64,000 bases of DNA from Pogonophryne albipinna. Taxonomy: Eukaryota > Chordata > Actinopteri > Perciformes > Artedidraconidae. Below the pieces are notes generated by a model. That model ran no database searches. It had not been told where the DNA came from and saw only the letters and a program-made list of their open reading frames with translations. The DNA lies in NCBI GenBank assembly GCA_028583405.1, contig CM053253.1, forward strand, positions 3,192,118 to 3,256,117, written 5' to 3'. The position numbers and the translations under genes are program-made. This document shows, one piece after another, positions 57,677 through 64,000 of this stretch. Numbering within the stretch: the stretch's first letter is position 1; the number at the start of each line of letters is the position of its first letter.

Positions 57677-58614
57677 GAAGGGAATGAAGGATGCAAAATA
57701 TAGAGTAGGCTATGTAATGACTTCAAATGTGGGTTTACAGCAAGGAATTATATGTGCTTATATAAAGAAGGAGTTAAGATTTCCTTTAATCATCTTTGTT
57801 GGAATCGGGGAAAAGCACCAGCTAAAGTTGAATTGCTGAATGATACGACTTTTACTTTAAAATGGGTCAAAACGTGCTATTATCGTGTAAACTTAAAGTG
57901 AGAGTCGGGGGGTTTTATTTTGAAAAACAAGCCTCGTCTTGAGCTAACTGTAGGATATGTTATGATACAGTTACTCTGACTTACTTGGGTCTTTTATTTT
58001 GAAGAGCTGGATGCTGTTAAATGGGAGTTTATTACTAAGGAAATGTAAAGAATGAAAAGATATTGAATAAACGTTCGCAATAAAAACTGTATTAAAACCT
58101 TTTTTTAGAAAATGAAAATAAAGAACTAACTTCCTGGTTTTAAGCTTTGTACTTGTGAATTCCTAAATGAGACCAATCGTAAACAGGCAAATCCTCCAAT
58201 CGTCCAATCAGTAATCAGTACAGTTAAAGGGGGACGATCAGGATGTGTCCAGCTGCAAATAAAGAAAAATGAAATGATGGGAAGCAACATCAGGATGTTA
58301 CTGTGTGAGTGGGAGTGAGTGTCTGTAAATATGTGTTAGTCATCGAGCTTCCTGTGTCTGCAGACAGTAACATCAACAGACTGAAATATGAATCAGATCG
58401 ACTATACGTCTGGGAATACATTTTTGTTTTATGATTGTAATAAAACAGATGTCTGAGTTGATATGTTATCTCTTTGTATGTTTAATAAAAGGTGATGGTC
58501 TCCGTAGTTAAACTGTTATTATACTTAATGTGGTTCTGCAAATAAAGATTAAATATTATGTGATATCTGTGGAAAACAAACAGAATCTCTTAAAATGTTT
58601 CTGTGTTTTTACAC

Positions 58615-59822
58615 AAAATATCCTCCTGGGACCCAGCCCATTGAAAATGTCCACTGTAGTGGACATTTTGTTAACATGCATCTCCTTTTACTCTTTTGAG
58701 CTACTCTATCAATCCCTGATGTGCTGGACAGAGGACGTCCTGGTCTTTCCAGTGATATGTCATTGGTTAAAATTGCATGCTGGGAAGTTCCTCTTTCTTT
58801 TCATTCAAAATGGCTGGCATACGAAAACCTAAATTGTATAGAAGCAGGGGGAGAAGTCAAATATTGTTGAATAATTGTCATTTTTACCATGAAAATCATA
58901 TATATTCTTGTTTATTAACATGTGAGGAAATATATAATTAGTTCTGAAAGCAATTAAATAATTCAAGTTTTCAAATAACAGCCCTTTTATAAATGTCCAT
59001 TCTAGTGGACGTCAGGACCGTCTTCATGGACTTTATGACTCAATATTGTTGCAGGAGACGGAACTGAAGCAGACATTTTCTGTACCAGAAAGTTCAGGGA
59101 GATTAAGATGTTGAGCTCTCAGATGATGAGAGAGATGAGGCTTTCACACCTGGGATAGAAGAGGGTCAAGAAGAAGGGAGGGAAAGATGCAGGATGCTCC
59201 ATGAGTGCACAGATAGATACATAGAGACAGATAGGGACGAGCTGGGAAGACATGGCCCCCTGTGGGCCAAGAGTAGCACGTATGTCTTATTGTTGTTTTT
59301 ATTTTAAGTGGAGCCATGAAAAATGAGAATTGCCTCAGGAATGCCAGCTTTGTTTCTATGAGCAGGTCAAATGGAGACAACATCCATACAACTAGTCAAG
59401 ATGACCCTACAGCCCGTGCTGACTGGAGTCCAATGAGGTACTTTCCCACTACATCGACTACAAAGTCTTTGAAGATCTGGAAAGATTCACCAAAAAACAA
59501 GCTAGTTTTGTATTGACCAAATAAACAGCAATGTTCAGATCAATTACTTATTCATGTTTTAAATAAAGGTGAATGTATTATTGTATTAATATCACTCTAT
59601 AACCATAATACGTTACATAGTCTATCTGTTCATTTTGGCTGTCTTTTCAAACTAATATGGTCCCGACGTCCTCTACAGTGGACATAATGTAACATTTTTA
59701 AATTAAATTAAATAAAAAAAAGTCTAAATTGCAAGATGTTTTTTTAACCCTAAATAGGTAGGAAATCACAAAAAAAAGGAAATTGGAAGACACGTTTTTT
59801 CCTCGGGTCCCAGGAGGATATT
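58615..59822 (+). mobile_element. DNA transposon with piggyBac-like transposase remnant
   Basis: Perfect 18-bp inverted ends: AATATCCTCCTGGGACCC at the left, its reverse complement at 59805-59822. Inside, an acidic segment VELSDDERDEAFTP (about 59110) and, 300 bp on, DWSPMRYF (59428) followed one frame over by HYIDYKVFEDLERFTKKQAS up to a stop at 59521 resemble the N-terminal part of piggyBac-type transposases (sPm-YF...d...fe.l...T). The DDD catalytic region is absent. Repeated AGTGGAC motifs near the ends (including a 12-bp-arm hairpin at 58644-58669) may be transposase sites. TTAA flanks are not seen, so the class is uncertain. Confidence 0.55.
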
Positions 59823-60083
59823 CCAGATATTCATTTTATAAGGAGAGTTTTAGTTTTGAAGGCAATACGATGAACACAGTTTAAATTGTATACTTTAATG
59901 TAAGACTTTTTGATAACATGTCCCATTCAGTTTAATAAGCCCATGAATGTTACTTTCATATTGTTTATATACATAAGTTGTGTGTCAGTGTGACAGGACA
60001 AGGTTTTACTTTAGGGAGAAAAAAGCAGATCCTCTGATGTTCTGTTTCTTAATTCAGAGAAATAAAAAAGTGTGTGTGTGTGT

Positions 60084-60123
60084 GTGATACGTGCCGGGGA
60101 TCGGCAGGTCGTCGCTGCTGCCC

Positions 60124-60126
<3 letters not shown>
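60084..60126 (-). pseudogene. 43-bp antisense copy of a cacna1f exon fragment
   Basis: Exact reverse complement of 16374-16416, inside the cacna1f exon coding for [13 protein letters not shown]. It abuts the inner end of the right inverted-repeat arm. No neighbouring intron sequence came with it. Confidence 0.95.
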
Positions 60127-62540
<2,414 letters not shown>

Positions 62541-62544
62541 TTCG

Positions 62545-63060
62545 AGATGTCCCGCCCCTTAGCCTATCGTACAATGTGTTGGAGCGTTGGCCAATAGAAG
62601 CGCCAGTGTAACTTAGTGATGTCATTATGTTCAGAAAGTAAACAAAGGAGTCCAATGGAGGCGTTCCAGGCAGGCAGGGTGTGACAAAGAAACGTTGTCT
62701 AAAGTCAAAGATGACCCGAACACCAAATTATACACTTTTTTTTTTAGAGACCTTCAGACTTGGCTAAAATTGTCCAAATCAGTTTTGTAGTATATGTTGT
62801 GGAGGATTTCATGAAGCCTTGTTCCGATACAAAAAACTAGAGCATAGTTATTATATAATTTTAACTTGAAACGGGTCACGGGAGACCCGAACACGACATA
62901 AGGGTTACAAAAATGACGCGATTTACAAAATACACATCCTGTAACAGTTCTGAGAGATATAGCAGCCAGGTATATTGCACAACTATTAACGGCACATGTA
63001 TATTGCACATATTGCAGGTAAGGGACAACCCCAAAAACCATAATAGGGCCTCTTTAAAAC
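62545..63060. mobile_element. MITE-like element, distant relative of family A
   Basis: The right end AATAGGGCCTCT-TTAA resembles the family-A terminus with its TTAA flank. The left part (ACAATGTGTTGGAGCGTTGG, GTTCAGAAAGTAAACAAAGG) matches the repeat at 48895-49005. The left terminus was not located. Confidence 0.5.
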
Positions 63061-63319
63061 TCTTGATCACACAGAAGACAGAACGGCCCGAATGTTGGAG
63101 TGACCATGTGCATGCAGCATTGATCTGGGTGTAGGTCTGAATTGGAAACTGTCATGGGTCCTATGAGCTGTTGGTGTCCTGTTGACAGAGTGTATGAGAT
63201 GCTGAACACTTAATCATGATGTCACTGCTTCGATTCCAGCTGGGACCTTTGGTGGATTTCGTTCTCCTCATATATCCATAAAGCTCTGTCAGCATAACAC
63301 TGTGAACATCCTCTGGTCT

Positions 63320-63326
<7 letters not shown>

Positions 63327-63380
<54 letters not shown>
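63327..63380. repeat. (CA)n microsatellite
   Basis: About 27 CA repeats. Confidence 0.97.
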
Positions 63381-63384
<4 letters not shown>

Positions 63385-63489
63385 ATTATTTGTCCCGGGG
63401 GGATGATCGGGCAAGCATGTCTCTCTTTGGGTCACTGGGTCGCTTACTGTTGCTCTGGGGGGAGGGGACGGGGAGGTGTGTGTGTGTGC

Positions 63490-63660
<171 letters not shown>

Positions 63661-64000
63661 TGTGAGGTCAGAGGTCAGCCTGTAGTTTTATCTCCTCCCC
63701 TGCCAGATGATAACAGTGTGTGTTCGTTTTCCCTTCACTCGGTTGCGTTCAAGTGTTTGGGTGCGTTTGTCTTTCAGATTTAGAGAGAGGTGACTTTATC
63801 CTCTTCAGAGGGGTGGAGTTTAACTGTCTATCAGCACTGACAGTACAGTAACCACAGGGTGCGTTTGATTTGTTGTTTTGCAGCCGTGACTCCTCTCCTA
63901 ATCCTCTGTCCTCTTCAGTGACTTGGGTGTGTTTGTTTTACGTAACAGTGACTGGTGTGGGTGTGTTTGATTCAAGTCGAGACACTGAAGACATGGGGGA

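Overview
This is a teleost fish nuclear genomic window, most likely from a percomorph. The evidence is intron-split vertebrate genes with GT-AG borders, long (CA)n/(GT)n tracts, and many TE families of the type seen in fish genomes (L2-like LINEs, hAT and piggyBac-type non-autonomous elements). No prokaryotic, viral or CRISPR content was seen. Three genes are recognised, all on the + strand.

(1) 6588-18430 holds the 3' part of cacna1f (retinal L-type calcium channel Cav1.4 alpha-1). There are 22 exons joining without phase conflict into 921 codons: repeat IV, the EF-hand/IQ region and the distal C-terminus. Its 3'UTR runs to a poly(A) signal at 20144. (2) 20930-31396 is mecp2, with 6 coding exons and about 1001 aa, roughly twice the mammalian length because of a Pro/Gln-rich insertion in the last exon. 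(3) 36045-51006 is brambleberry (bmb), the Kar5/GEX1-related nuclear/karyomere fusion factor, with 10 exons and 502 aa. A probable first coding exon of a fourth, unidentified gene lies at 55433-55538. The remaining 8.4 kb is its putative intron or intergenic DNA.

Roughly a quarter of the window is tandem repeat. There is a 4.6-kb array of 37-bp units (1548-6113), a 3.5-kb array of a different 37-bp unit (37468-40916), 2.9 kb of pyrimidine-only minisatellite (42440-45366), a 57-bp array (47763-48740), a 33-bp array (50349-50720), a palindromic 33-bp array (51538-53987) and very long GT tracts (60597-61430). Several arrays sit inside recognisable non-autonomous DNA transposons, and for the first array the single-copy ancestral monomer can be read in two sister copies (10.2 kb and 23.8 kb). 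MITE-type elements flanked by TTAA, or with 7-8-bp target duplications, recur in the introns, and several end within a few tens of bases of splice sites.

Most interesting structures: a duplicated 3' splice site plus exon start in mecp2 that acts as a decoy with an immediate stop; a ~470-bp inverted repeat at 57207/60600 whose right arm ends on an exact 43-bp antisense copy of a cacna1f exon from 44 kb away; the minisatellites arising inside MITEs; and the enlarged mecp2 C-terminal region. I found nothing that looks like a new multi-gene system. The novelty here is repeat-driven genome remodelling around conserved genes.
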